Made by a program: the position numbers and the translations under genes
Assembly (NCBI GenBank): GCA_003134075.1
Contig: PLAI01000147.1
Span: 1-38,412 of the forward strand
Reading direction: 5' to 3'
Length of the DNA: 38,412 nt
Source of the DNA: Methylocystaceae bacterium
GTDB lineage: Bacteria > Pseudomonadota > Alphaproteobacteria > Rhizobiales > Beijerinckiaceae
The notes under the pieces: generated by a model
The model's input: only the letters and a program-made list of their open reading frames with translations
Told to the model about the DNA's origin: nothing
Databases searched by the model: none
Shown: piece by piece, positions 24,756-33,482 of the stretch
How the letters are laid out: each line of letters begins with the position of its first letter
How positions within the stretch are numbered: the first letter of the stretch is position 1

Positions 24756-25736
24756 TCAGATGTCGAAGTTGATCATCTTGCGCATGATCAAAATGCCGAT
24801 GAGCATCCATAGCAGGCAGCAGCCGACGATGATCTTGCCGGTGCTGGTGATGAACAGCAGCATGATGTATTTCGGCCTGATGAAATAAACCGCGCCGCCG
24901 ACGACGAACGGAAGGCTGCCGATGATGGCCGCCGAGGCCTTGGCCTCCTGCGACATCGCCTGAATCTTCCCCTTCATCTTCTTGCGGTCTCTGAGCACCG
25001 TCGAAAGATTGCCCAGCGATTCGGAGAGATTGCCGCCCGACTTCTGCGTGATGTTCACGACGATCGAAAAGAACGACGCCTCGGGGATCGGCATGCGATC
25101 GGCGAAACGCTCCGTCGCTTCGCCGACGGAAAGGCCGATGGTCTGGGATTCGACGATTTGTCGGAACTCGCTCCGCACCGGCTCCTGGGCCTCGCTCGCG
25201 ATGACGCGAAAGCAATCGATGACCGGCAGACCGGCGCGAATGCCGCGGATGATGATGTCGATCGAGCCTGGAAATTCCTCGATGAATTTGCTGATGCGCC
25301 GATTGCGAAGGAAGGACAGAGCCCAGCTCGGCAAACCGAAGACCCCGACGACCGCGCCGCCCGCGACGACGAGCATATTGCCGTTGACGACAAACAGGAC
25401 TCCCGCCAGCGCCAGGCCGCAGACCGCGCAAGCGATGAAATAGCCGGTGGGCGTGATGGTGAGCCCCGCCTGCGCGATGCGCTGTTCGATCGTGACCTTC
25501 TTTTTCTTGTTCTGGGATTCGAATTCCTTGAGCGTATCGGCGATGGCCTTGCGCCGCTTCGCCGGATCGTTGCTGGTCCGGGCCGCGACGCTGCGTTCCT
25601 TCGTGTTCGTCATCAACGCCGCCGCGCGCTTTTGCGCCTTGGCGTCGCCGGAAAGAAACGGATAGGCGATGACATACATCAGGGCCGCGACCACGACAGC
25701 GATCAGGCCCGCGACAAGTGCGGCATTGTTCTCCAT
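24756..25736 (-). CDS. tadB: Tad pilus inner-membrane platform protein TadB
   Basis: A 326-aa T2SF-type protein. There is an N-terminal helix (ALVAGLIAVVVAALMYVIA) and a Lys-rich cytoplasmic part (QNKKKKVTIEQRIAQAGL). Central helices follow, then the family segment IEEFPGSIDIIIRGIRAGLP, SFFSIVVNITQKSGGNLSES and two C-terminal helices. It pairs with TadC as the pilus assembly platform. A GGAGG site lies about 9 nt upstream, and cpaF ends 63 nt before it. Confidence 0.93.
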   Translation of the reverse strand: MENNAALVAGLIAVVVAALMYVIAYPFLSGDAKAQKRAAALMTNTKERSVAARTSNDPAKRRKAIADTLKEFESQNKKKKVTIEQRIAQAGLTITPTGYFIACAVCGLALAGVLFVVNGNMLVVAGGAVVGVFGLPSWALSFLRNRRISKFIEEFPGSIDIIIRGIRAGLPVIDCFRVIASEAQEPVRSEFRQIVESQTIGLSVGEATERFADRMPIPEASFFSIVVNITQKSGGNLSESLGNLSTVLRDRKKMKGKIQAMSQEAKASAAIIGSLPFVVGGAVYFIRPKYIMLLFITSTGKIIVGCCLLWMLIGILIMRKMINFDI

Positions 25737-25799
25737 CGAAGGGCGCCTCCAGTTACAGCGTTACAAAAGAGGCGCGACGCGACGCGCCGCGCCGACCGC

Positions 25800-27242
25800 T
25801 TATTGCGCGCCGGCGATTTCCGAGGCGTCCAGCGCCGCCGCCAAACGCTCCTCGTCGCCATAGTAGCGCGCGCGCTCCCAGAACCGCGGCCGCCCGATGC
25901 CCGTCGAGCGATGCCGCCCGATGATCTTGCCATTGGCGTCCTCGCCGAGAATTTCGTAGATGAACAGATCCTGCATCGTCACGACGTCGCCCTCGGTGCC
26001 GAGCACCTCGGTGATATGCGTGATGCGACGCGAGCCGTCGCGCAGACGCGCCGCCTGTATGATGACGTCGATCGACGAGACGATCATGTCGCGGATCGTC
26101 TTCGAAGGCAGCGAAAAGCCGCCCATCGTGATCATGGATTCGAGACGGCCGAGCGCCTCGCGCGGCGAGTTGGCGTGCAGCGTGCCCATCGAACCGTCGT
26201 GGCCCGTGTTCATCGCCTGCAACAGATCGAACGCCTCCGGTCCGCGGACTTCGCCGACGATGATGCGTTCCGGGCGCATGCGCAGGCAGTTCTTGACCAG
26301 TTCGCGCATGGTCACCGCGCCCTGCCCTTCGAGGTTGGGCGGACGCGTCTCCAGCCGGACGACGTGATCCTGTTGCAATTGCAGTTCCGCCGCGTCCTCG
26401 CAGGTGATGACGCGTTCGTCGTGCTCGATGTAGTTGGTGAGGCAGTTCAGCAGCGTCGTCTTTCCCGAGCCCGTGCCGCCGGAGATCAGCACGTTGCAAC
26501 GCACGCGGCCGATGATCTTCAGCACTTCGGCGCCCTCCGCCGAAATCGCGCCAAACCGCTGCAACTGATCGAGAGTGAGCTTGTCCTTCTTGAACTTACG
26601 AATTGTGAGCGCCGGGCCGTCGATCGCCAGCGGCGGCGCGATCACGTTGACGCGCGAGCCGTCGAGCAGACGCGCGTCGCAGATCGGCGAGGAGTCGTCG
26701 ACGCGACGGCCCACCTGGCTGACGATGCGCTGGCAGATGTTCATCAACTGCGTGTTGTCGCGAAAGCGAATGTTGGTGAGCTGAATCTTGCCGCCCACCT
26801 CGATATAGGTCTTGGTCGAGCCATTGACCATGATGTCGGCGATGTCGTCGCGGGCGAGCAGCGGTTCGAGCGGACCATAACCGAGCACGTCGTTGCAGAT
26901 GTCGTCGAGCAGTTCTTCCTGCTCGGAGATCGACATGACGACATTCTTGATCGAGATGATCTCGTTCACGATGTCGCGAATTTCCTCGCGCGCGTTATCC
27001 GGATCGAGCTTGGAAAGCTGCGCGAGGTCGATCGCTTCGATCAGCGCGCCGAAGATGACGCTCTTCGTGATGTAATATTCGTCGGACTTTCTCGTTTCGG
27101 TCGGCGCCGCCGGAACAGGCGCCGCCGGCGCCGGGCGCTGCGGCGGAAATGGAGATAGCGACTTGGCCGCGGCGGGGGCGGCCTGCGCCTTTTGCGCGCG
27201 CGCCGCGCCTTGATCGCCAATCTCTGTACGCTTTCCGAACAT
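25800..27242 (-). CDS. cpaF: Tad pilus assembly ATPase CpaF/TadA
   Basis: The product is 480 aa. An Ala/Pro-rich N-terminal linker (about 1-50) leads into the secretion-ATPase N-domain (DIADIMVNGSTKTYIEVGGK) and the motor domain. Walker A is GGTGSGKTT at 255-263. An Asp/His box region follows (RPERIIVGEVRGPEAFDLLQ, GHDGSMGTLHANSP). The hexamer powers Flp pilus extension and possibly retraction. It sits 43 nt after cpaE and shares its strand. All nucleotide-binding residues appear intact. Confidence 0.96.
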   Translation of the reverse strand: MFGKRTEIGDQGAARAQKAQAAPAAAKSLSPFPPQRPAPAAPVPAAPTETRKSDEYYITKSVIFGALIEAIDLAQLSKLDPDNAREEIRDIVNEIISIKNVVMSISEQEELLDDICNDVLGYGPLEPLLARDDIADIMVNGSTKTYIEVGGKIQLTNIRFRDNTQLMNICQRIVSQVGRRVDDSSPICDARLLDGSRVNVIAPPLAIDGPALTIRKFKKDKLTLDQLQRFGAISAEGAEVLKIIGRVRCNVLISGGTGSGKTTLLNCLTNYIEHDERVITCEDAAELQLQQDHVVRLETRPPNLEGQGAVTMRELVKNCLRMRPERIIVGEVRGPEAFDLLQAMNTGHDGSMGTLHANSPREALGRLESMITMGGFSLPSKTIRDMIVSSIDVIIQAARLRDGSRRITHITEVLGTEGDVVTMQDLFIYEILGEDANGKIIGRHRSTGIGRPRFWERARYYGDEERLAAALDASEIAGAQ

Positions 27243-27285
27243 CGCGGTTTACCCCTGGTTTTTCTCGACGGCGTAACGCGGCAAG

Positions 27286-28548
27286 CTAGCTCGCCTTCTT
27301 GCGCCCAAGGCGTTCGAGCAGCGGCCCCAGAAGACTCTTCTTCGACTTGCGCATGCTAGCGCGCCCGATCAGCAGGCGCGCGAGATCGTCGAATATCTCG
27401 ACTATTTTCGACGTGGGCTCGATCTCGGCGAGCATCTGGCCATTATTGGCGGCGGTGCCGAACAGCTTCGGCTCGAACGGAATGGTCGCGCAGGGTTCGA
27501 GCTCGATCGCCTTGGCGAATTCGCCGACCGCGATTTCCGGCCGCCGCGGCACGCCGACATTATTGAGCAGCAGCTTTGGAAGATGATCGTTGGGCCGCGA
27601 CGAACGCAGCGCGTCGACCATCGTCTTGGCGTTGCGCAGATTGGCGAGATCGGGATTGGCGACGATCACCACGTCGTCGGCGCTCGTCAGAATGTGGCGG
27701 GTCCAGGCCGTCCATTGATGCGGCGTGTCGACCACCGTGCAAGGCGTCGAGTCGCGCAGAATGTCGAGCAGCGGATCGAAGGCGAACTCCGGCAGATCAT
27801 AGAGGCGATCCAGCGTCGCTGGCGCCGCGAGCAGGCTTAAGGTGTCGCTGCATTTCGACAGCAGGCGGTCGATCAGGTTGGCGTCGACGCGCTCCGGCGA
27901 GAACACCACCTCGGCGATGCCCTGGGGCGGATCCTGATTGAAATCCAGCCCCGCGGTGCCGAAGGCGAGATCGAGATCGGCGACGACGGTCTGGATTTCG
28001 AGGATGCGCGAAATCGACCAGGCGAGATTGTGCGAAATATTGGAGGCGCCGACGCCGCCCTTGGCGCCGACCACCGCGATGACGCGCCCCAGCGTTTCCG
28101 CGTTCGGTCCGTTGTAGAGATGCGAGACGTGCTGAATGTAGGTCAGCACCTCGAACGGCGCCACGATATAATCGCTGACGCCGCGCGCGGTCAGCATGCG
28201 GTAGAGCGCGATGTCGTTCTCGTGGCCGACGACGATGACCTTGGTGCCGGAGTCGCAATATTCCGACAGGTCGTCGAGACTGGCGATCAGGCCGGCGCGG
28301 TCGGCGACCGACTCGACGACGATGAGATTGGGCGTCGGCGCGCCGCGGAAGGCCTCGATTGCGGCGGCGACGCCGCCCATGTGGACCTTCATGTGCGCCT
28401 TCAGCATCCGGCGGTCCATCGCGGCGCTTTCGATGACCTCGGCGACGCGCGAGGTCTCGCAAAAGGCCTGGATCGAAATGCGCGGCACCTGCGCGATTTG
28501 GGCGAGATCGCCCGCGGCGCCGATTTGCTCGACGATAGGATCGCTCAT
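27286..28548 (-). CDS. cpaE: Tad pilus localisation protein CpaE/TadZ
   Basis: The product is 420 aa. The first 150 residues form a receiver-like domain (PNLIVVESVADRAGL, GTKVIVVGHENDIALYRMLT). A ParA/MinD-type ATPase domain follows, with the deviant P-loop GAKGGVGASN at 161-170, where the usual Lys/Thr pair is Ala-Ser, as in other TadZ proteins. It places the pilus machine at a pole or site. ATG 28548 overlaps the cpaD TGA (TGATG) and has a GGGAGG site, so the longer open frame to 28794 is rejected. Confidence 0.93.
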   Translation of the reverse strand: MSDPIVEQIGAAGDLAQIAQVPRISIQAFCETSRVAEVIESAAMDRRMLKAHMKVHMGGVAAAIEAFRGAPTPNLIVVESVADRAGLIASLDDLSEYCDSGTKVIVVGHENDIALYRMLTARGVSDYIVAPFEVLTYIQHVSHLYNGPNAETLGRVIAVVGAKGGVGASNISHNLAWSISRILEIQTVVADLDLAFGTAGLDFNQDPPQGIAEVVFSPERVDANLIDRLLSKCSDTLSLLAAPATLDRLYDLPEFAFDPLLDILRDSTPCTVVDTPHQWTAWTRHILTSADDVVIVANPDLANLRNAKTMVDALRSSRPNDHLPKLLLNNVGVPRRPEIAVGEFAKAIELEPCATIPFEPKLFGTAANNGQMLAEIEPTSKIVEIFDDLARLLIGRASMRKSKKSLLGPLLERLGRKKAS

Positions 28549-29312
28549 CAATTGCCTCCCGTGGCTTGCGCCTTGGCCGCCCAGCCCGTTCCCGGATCGC
28601 CGCCCGTGCGAACCTTTTGAATTGCGCGCATGCGCGTCTCGACATCGCCTGGCGTTTCGCCGCGCGGATCGACGAGATCGCGCGGATCGGCGATTTGCGC
28701 GGCGAGCGTCGCCTGATTGGCGCAGCCGAAGTTCCAGTAGCTCTTGTTCTGCCACCCCTCCACCGACCCGCCCGAGGCGAGATCGTCCGGCCATTCGCCG
28801 CAGGGGCCTTTGACTTTCGCCGCGATGCCGACGAAGGACAGGCGAACCGGCGCCGCGAGGCCAGCGTCGGCGACGGGAAAGGTGGCGACATAAACGGCCC
28901 GCCCGACGCCCTCGGCCTCGAGCGCGCGGCGAACGTGCTCGGCGCCGGCGCGCAACGCCGCCGGATCGGAGCCGCCTGTTGGCGCCAGAACCGTGATCAT
29001 CCCGCGGCCCATCCGCCGGTAGCGGGTCACGAACTCCCTGATGCGCAGGATGTTCTCCTGGTCGAGGCGGCTCCCGAAGGCCGGCGGAAATATGTCGATG
29101 ACGTGCGGCGTCTCGGCCAGCACGATCGGATGCCGATCGCGATAATCATAGGCGACCTCGGGCGCCATCGCGACCTTGTTCAGGCCGCATGCTCCGAGCG
29201 GCAGCAGCAAGACGAGCGACAGAAGCCGCGCCGCCGGGCGCGCGCCGCCAGTTTTGTGTCCGCCCGCGTCGACGCCGAGCGTTTTCGCTGCGGCTTTGGA
29301 GTGGTTCGACAT
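28548..29312 (-). CDS. cpaD: Tad pilus lipoprotein CpaD
   Basis: A 254-aa protein with lipobox LPLGAC (Cys42) and the CpaD family pattern: YRDRHPIVLAETPHVIDIFP, VLAPTGGSDPAALRAGAEHV, NFGCANQATLAAQIADPRDL and DLVDPRGETPGD. It is thought to assist secretin function at the outer membrane. ATG 29312 is preferred to 29321: GAGAGG directly abuts the latter but is 9 nt from the former. It overlaps cpaE by one base. Confidence 0.9.
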   Translation of the reverse strand: MSNHSKAAAKTLGVDAGGHKTGGARPAARLLSLVLLLPLGACGLNKVAMAPEVAYDYRDRHPIVLAETPHVIDIFPPAFGSRLDQENILRIREFVTRYRRMGRGMITVLAPTGGSDPAALRAGAEHVRRALEAEGVGRAVYVATFPVADAGLAAPVRLSFVGIAAKVKGPCGEWPDDLASGGSVEGWQNKSYWNFGCANQATLAAQIADPRDLVDPRGETPGDVETRMRAIQKVRTGGDPGTGWAAKAQATGGN

Positions 29313-29338
29313 AAGAGTCATCCTCTCGGCTTTAGGTT

Positions 29339-30802
29339 TTAATCGTGAATGAAGCCGATACGGCCTTTGTAGTTTTGGTTCAGATCGGGATTATTTGGCG
29401 ACGCATAGAGACGATTGATCCGGCCCAGCAGCCAAGTCTGCGGATCGCTCGCGTCCCTGAAATTATCGTCGGGCCGCGACACGTCCTTCGCCGGAATGGG
29501 CTTCACGATGTAGGGCGTGACGACGACCAGCAGTTCGGTCTCCAGCCGCTGATAGTCGTTCGAGCGAAACAGCGCGCCCAGAACCGGCAGATTCAGCAGG
29601 CCCGGCATGCCGTTGATGACGGTGCTGTTGTTTTGCTGAATGAGACCGGCGGTGGCGATCGAACCGCCGGACGGCAGTTCGACCGTCGTTTCATTCTTGC
29701 GCGTCTTGAAGCCCGGCACCGTGCCGCCGCTGTAGGTGACGGAAGTGGTGGGGTCGATTTCGTTCACTTCCATGCCGACATGGATCAGAATGCGTCCCTC
29801 GGCCTGCACGACCGGCGTGAAGGCCAATGACACGCCATAGGGTTTGAACACGACGCTCGGCGTGCAGATGTTGGAGCCGGTGGTGCCGACGCAACTGCCG
29901 GGACCGGGCACCGCGATTTCGCCGCCCACCATCACCTTCGCGATTTCGCCCGAGACCGCCGTCACCGTGGGTTCGGCGAGAATGCGCGCGACGCTGTTGC
30001 GCTCGAACGCCTGGACCGACAGCGACGTGCTGCCCGGCCCCTTCAGGGTGAGCGAGGCGTTGCTGAGCTGCCCATTGATTGAGAAGGGGTTGTTGTTGGT
30101 GAGCGTGCCCCAGCCGCCGCTCAACAGAGTGTCGGCGCCATTGGTGGGATTGGCGGAAACGCCGAGCTGCTTGAGCACCGTGCGCGAAACCTCGGCCACG
30201 GTGACCTTCAGCATCACCTGATCGTCGCCGCGAATAATCAGCCCGTTGATGACGTTTCCATTGCCGCCGCCGCCCTCGGCGCCGGGGCCGCCGGCCTCGG
30301 CCTTCCTCATCGCGAAGCCCTTGGCTATGTCGATGGCGCGCTGCGCGTCGGCCGGCGAAGCCACGTGGCCCGTCAGGATGATTGTGTCGTTCACGGTGCG
30401 CGTGACGATCTCGGATCTTGGAATCGCGGCTTTCAGCAACGGCCCCAATTCGCCGACGTCGCGACCGACGCTGAGTTCGTATTTCGCGAACTGCCGGCCT
30501 TGCGCGTCGACCGCGAACACCGTCGTCTGGCCCTGGGCGGCGCCCATCAGATAGATTTTTCGCGGCGTCCGCACGATCGCGTTGGCGATGGCGGGATTGC
30601 CCACGACGACCTCCGCCGCGTCGCGCGGCAGGTCGAGCACGACGGATTTTCCGACGCCCATTTGAATGCTGCGCGTCGACCTCGGAAGCTCGGTCGTCCC
30701 GCCCTCATAGCGCTCCTGCGCGCTCGCTGGGGCGAGCAGCAGCGCCGCGCCCATCGCCGCGGCGAGAGCGGCGCCGATCCCTTTGTGCGTCAAGCGGCTC
30801 AT
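29339..30802 (-). CDS. cpaC: Tad pilus secretin CpaC/RcpA
   Basis: A 487-aa protein with signal peptide (about 1-28, ending APASA). The secretin N-domain is STRSIQMGVGKSVVLDLPRD and EVVVGNPAIANAIV. A BON-like section (NDTIILTGHVASPADAQRAI) and the secretin barrel (FERNSVARILAEPTVTAVSG, YQRLETELLVVVTPYIVKPI) follow. It forms the outer-membrane pore for the pilus. ATG 30802 has a GGAGAG site 8 nt upstream. The open frame reaches a GTG at 30859, which would add 19 residues without a better signal. Confidence 0.94.
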   Translation of the reverse strand: MSRLTHKGIGAALAAAMGAALLLAPASAQERYEGGTTELPRSTRSIQMGVGKSVVLDLPRDAAEVVVGNPAIANAIVRTPRKIYLMGAAQGQTTVFAVDAQGRQFAKYELSVGRDVGELGPLLKAAIPRSEIVTRTVNDTIILTGHVASPADAQRAIDIAKGFAMRKAEAGGPGAEGGGGNGNVINGLIIRGDDQVMLKVTVAEVSRTVLKQLGVSANPTNGADTLLSGGWGTLTNNNPFSINGQLSNASLTLKGPGSTSLSVQAFERNSVARILAEPTVTAVSGEIAKVMVGGEIAVPGPGSCVGTTGSNICTPSVVFKPYGVSLAFTPVVQAEGRILIHVGMEVNEIDPTTSVTYSGGTVPGFKTRKNETTVELPSGGSIATAGLIQQNNSTVINGMPGLLNLPVLGALFRSNDYQRLETELLVVVTPYIVKPIPAKDVSRPDDNFRDASDPQTWLLGRINRLYASPNNPDLNQNYKGRIGFIHD

Positions 30803-30872
30803 GCGCGGCTCTCCGTGGCGGTTGCTGGAAAAAATTTGCGGTCTCATCATGAATTCCACGCTCTCGCTGATG

Positions 30873-31685
30873 TCATCGGGCCCGCAGGCTTGTCGTCACG
30901 CCATAGCGCACGATGGTCAGGGAGCCGTCGCCAGGCGATTCGGCGACCGCGCCGCTTTCGTCGGTCGGGTGAGCGTCGACCAGCGGGCGCAACTCCAACG
31001 CCAGAGTGCCCGAGCGTTGCGCCAGCAGCACGATTTCCGCCTGGCGCGGATCGAGCTCAAGAGTCGCTGTGGCGCCGGTGACGACGGCCTCGCCGTTCTT
31101 CGTCTCGACCGTCTGACCCATGGCGAGAACGCGAACGTTGGAGACGACCAGCTCCGACGCCATCACGTCGGCGCCGCGATCCTTGGTCAGCTCCGGGTCG
31201 CGATAGAGCTTGAGAATGTCCACGCGGTCGTTCGGCAGAACGAAGCCGCCCGCCGTGCTGTTGATCGACACGTCGATCGCGATCGCGCGCTTGCCGCTGG
31301 AGAGCAGCGTCGACATCATGCTTGGCGTCGCGCCCTTGACCAGCCGCTCGCGCCGAATCGGCTCGGCGGCGCCAATCGGCGCGCGAACGAACGATCCCTT
31401 CAGATCCTCCAATGCGTGCGGCGCCTCGTTCTTGGTGATGACGCCCTTGGGTATCGTCGACCTCGGCCAGTCCATCCACTCGATGTCCAAATCCGTCAGC
31501 GCGGTTCCATAGGGAAGGTCGCGTTTGGCGACGAGCACCTGATCGGTCATCGTCGGTACGATTGGAGTGACCACTGCGGGAAGCCGTGTCGGCGCCGGCG
31601 CTTGCGTCGGACGGCTCATGATCATGAACGCGCCCCCGCCCGCGAGGACGGCGACTGCTAGTACGGCGACTTGTGCCTTGTTCAT
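30873..31685 (-). CDS. cpaB: Tad pilus assembly protein CpaB/RcpC
   Basis: A 270-aa protein with one N-terminal membrane helix (AQVAVLAVAVLAGGGAFMIM). A SAF domain follows (VLVAKRDLPYGTALTDLDIE), then RcpC/CpaB features (KRAIAIDVSINSTAGGFVLP, NDRVDILKLYRD). It is periplasmic, binds or organises the secretin and probably contacts peptidoglycan. It is first in the cpaB-tadC operon. The 365 bases upstream (31686-32050) hold the cpaA terminator and a palindromic repeat, so the promoter likely lies in 31686-31874. Confidence 0.92.
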   Translation of the reverse strand: MNKAQVAVLAVAVLAGGGAFMIMSRPTQAPAPTRLPAVVTPIVPTMTDQVLVAKRDLPYGTALTDLDIEWMDWPRSTIPKGVITKNEAPHALEDLKGSFVRAPIGAAEPIRRERLVKGATPSMMSTLLSSGKRAIAIDVSINSTAGGFVLPNDRVDILKLYRDPELTKDRGADVMASELVVSNVRVLAMGQTVETKNGEAVVTGATATLELDPRQAEIVLLAQRSGTLALELRPLVDAHPTDESGAVAESPGDGSLTIVRYGVTTSLRAR

Positions 31686-31874
31686 TTTCGCTGTTCCAAT
31701 TTCCTCGCGTGATCGAGGTCAGGTTGAATTGAACGAGATAAAGATCAAATTAGGGTTAATCGATTCCTACAATTTTCGAAGATCGCTCGAAAACCCTTAT
31801 CCGCCAGCAAGTTGGAAAAAGCGCTCGGCGGCGACGGCGCCGTCCAAATCTTAAAGATCGCGCGAGGCGCAAAC

Positions 31875-31904
31875 AAAAAACGCCGCCCGCGGCGGCGGGC
31901 GGCG
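31875..31904 (-). terminator. Strong terminator after cpaA
   Basis: CGCCGCCCGC (31881-31890) pairs exactly with GCGGGCGGCG (31895-31904), loop of 4, and on the minus strand is followed by six T residues. It separates cpaA from the cpaB operon. Confidence 0.85.
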
Positions 31905-31920
31905 TCAAATTTTCGCGCTT

Positions 31921-32042
31921 AGAGCAAAAGCTTTCGAAAAAGTTGATGGACTTTTTCGTTAAGAGCCTGCTCCAGCATTTGGATTTTGAGCGATTTCTTA
32001 TCGTTCGAACGATCTCGTTCGAACGGAAAGCGCTTTAGCGCG
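31921..32042. repeat. Composite palindromic intergenic repeat
   Basis: CGAAAAAGT and ACTTTTTCG (31935-31958, loop of 6) are followed by two copies of the self-complementary CGTTCGAACG at 32002-32011 and 32016-32025, then AAAGCGCTTTAGCGCG. The wording matches a dispersed element I recall from Hyphomicrobiales intergenic regions. No coding frame is plausible. Confidence 0.7.
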
Positions 32043-32050
32043 CCGAAGAT

Positions 32051-32557
32051 TTACAAATGCGCGAGACCCGTCCACACGCCGGTGTGCGGGTAAATCACAA
32101 GCCCGGCGAGCGCCAATGCGATTCCATATGGCACGCCGCCGTTCTTCTCCGCCAGTTTGGCGATGAAGCCGACCGAGAGCAGCTTTTCCGGCGGATCATA
32201 GTGGCGCAAGGCCAGTATCGCGATGGTCAGCGCGCCGCCGATCAGGGACGCGGCCAGCCCATATTCGAACAGCGCCGGCCATCCCAGCCAAAGCGCCGTC
32301 GCGGCGGCGAGCTTGGCGTCGCCGCCGCCGATCCAGCCCATTTGAAACATCATGAAGGTCAGCGCCAGCATCGCGAGGCCGCAGCTCACATGCAGACCGA
32401 CCGTCGCGAGCGGCAGCCGCAGATACAGCGCCAGCAGAAGATAGGCCGCGATCAACACCAGCGAAACGCGATTCGGAATCGTCATCGTGAACAGATCGGC
32501 GAGCGCCGCGAAAATCATCAGCAGCGGAAACACAAGCAGCGCCAGGGAGTCGAACAT
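32051..32557 (-). CDS. cpaA: Prepilin peptidase CpaA/TadV
   Basis: A 168-aa protein, all hydrophobic helices. The two catalytic Asp of the aspartic prepilin peptidases are present in FAALADLFTMTIPNRVSL and in the GxGD motif IGGGDAKLAAATALWLG. It lacks the methylase domain of PilD, as expected of the short Tad form. It cleaves the Flp pilin and TadE-type leaders at the cytoplasmic face. It is transcribed alone or from the Flp promoter, and ends at the strong terminator downstream. Confidence 0.93.
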   Translation of the reverse strand: MFDSLALLVFPLLMIFAALADLFTMTIPNRVSLVLIAAYLLLALYLRLPLATVGLHVSCGLAMLALTFMMFQMGWIGGGDAKLAAATALWLGWPALFEYGLAASLIGGALTIAILALRHYDPPEKLLSVGFIAKLAEKNGGVPYGIALALAGLVIYPHTGVWTGLAHL

Positions 32558-32824
32558 TGACGGGTTCCCGTGTTTCGAGGAAGGGCGCGAGGCCCATTGG
32601 TTCGAGTTACAGAATAGGTCGCAAATATTGATCGCGCGTTAACCACGCCGCGACGCGCCGGAAAAGGCGGGGAAATGGATGCTGAAAAATCGTTCGCGCG
32701 CGAAGCGGCGCCGCGTTTGTCTATAAAGCGAGCCTGGCGATTTCGCCGGGCGGGCGGCAAAGCAGCGCCGCTCCCGGCGCCGCTTCCGTCCGATCGGCGG
32801 CGATGAAAACGCCGCCGCCGGCAA

Positions 32825-32992
32825 TTAGGTGTTCAGCTGGCCGGCGACGTAGCCGAAGGTCGCGCTCAGCTTGCTGCCGACCGTGGTGAAGGCGGCGATC
32901 GCCGCGATGGAGATCAGCGAGGCGATGAGACCGTATTCGATCGCCGTGGCGCCCGACTCGTCCTTCACAAAGCGGGAAAAAATCATGGTCAT
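32825..32992 (-). CDS. flp: Flp-type major pilin
   Basis: A 55-aa prepilin: MTMIFSRFVKDESGATAIEY, then GLIASLISIAAIAAFTTVGS. Cleavage after Gly in SG-ATAIEYGL leaves the Glu at position 5 and Tyr at 6 of the mature pilin, the Flp signature. ATG 32992 has GGAG 7 nt upstream; earlier starts (GTG 33019, ATG 33013) would lengthen the leader without such a site. It lies 267 nt before cpaA on the same strand, with a GC-rich hairpin region between that may limit read-through and raise pilin levels. Confidence 0.95.
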   Translation of the reverse strand: MTMIFSRFVKDESGATAIEYGLIASLISIAAIAAFTTVGSKLSATFGYVAGQLNT

Positions 32993-33019
32993 GTCCGTGC
33001 TCCGATTGTTCATGTTCAC

Positions 33020-33482
33020 TCATGTTCCGCGCCGACAAAGGGGCTCCGTCGTCGGAACGGTTTGACTATCAACCTAGAGTGTTACGAAGGCGTTGCCCGA
33101 AGCGGTAAACATCTTCGCGCTTTCCAAAAACAACCCGCCAGCCCCCCGCTTTCCGACCGCGCGCGGCCCCCGAACGCGCATTCGAGCCGCGCGGTCCAAC
33201 CACGCGCGAGCGCCTAAAGCGCCGCCGCGCCGGTCGTTTCGAGACTTCTCGTCGCGCCTGTCGCGCCGCGCGCGAAATTCGTTAACTTTATCTCGAACGC
33301 CATCGCGCCGCCCGCTGAAATCGCGCTCTTGGCGCCGCTCGCGTGGCTGCGGCGGCGCGTTCATTGTTCGAACGCCTTTAGTAAAGATTCACCATTAGCT
33401 GCTTTAAGTCATGTTTAGGGTCGCGTAACCGCCCCTGTCGCGCGGCGGGCGTCCTTCCCGGGCGGTCGCGCGCAATCTATCC
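33020..33482. promoter_or_regulatory. Divergent intergenic region between Flp pilin and the secretin N-domain gene
   Basis: This 460-base gap must hold the promoters for both arms of the Tad locus. Frames within it (33093-33398 plus, 33074-33364 minus) are Arg/Pro-rich and not convincing. AT-richer patches lie at 33283-33300 and 33360-33420 (for example ATTCACCATTAGCTGC), the likeliest promoter sites. No defined operator was recognised. Confidence 0.4.

Noticed and set aside
25158-27158. A 666-residue open frame on the plus strand
   Set aside because: It is antisense to tadB and cpaF, rich in Arg, Asp and His, and has no domain. High GC with skewed third positions makes such long shadows.
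32721-33038. His-rich frame (SEHEQSEHGHDHDFF) overlapping the Flp pilin start
   Set aside because: The His-rich run is the pilin start region read one frame over. The remainder is shadow, and the pilin is unmistakable.
33093-33398. 101-residue frame in the Flp divergent region
   Set aside because: Arg/Pro/Ser-rich, no ribosome site, and an equally open frame on the other strand; typical of GC-rich non-coding DNA.
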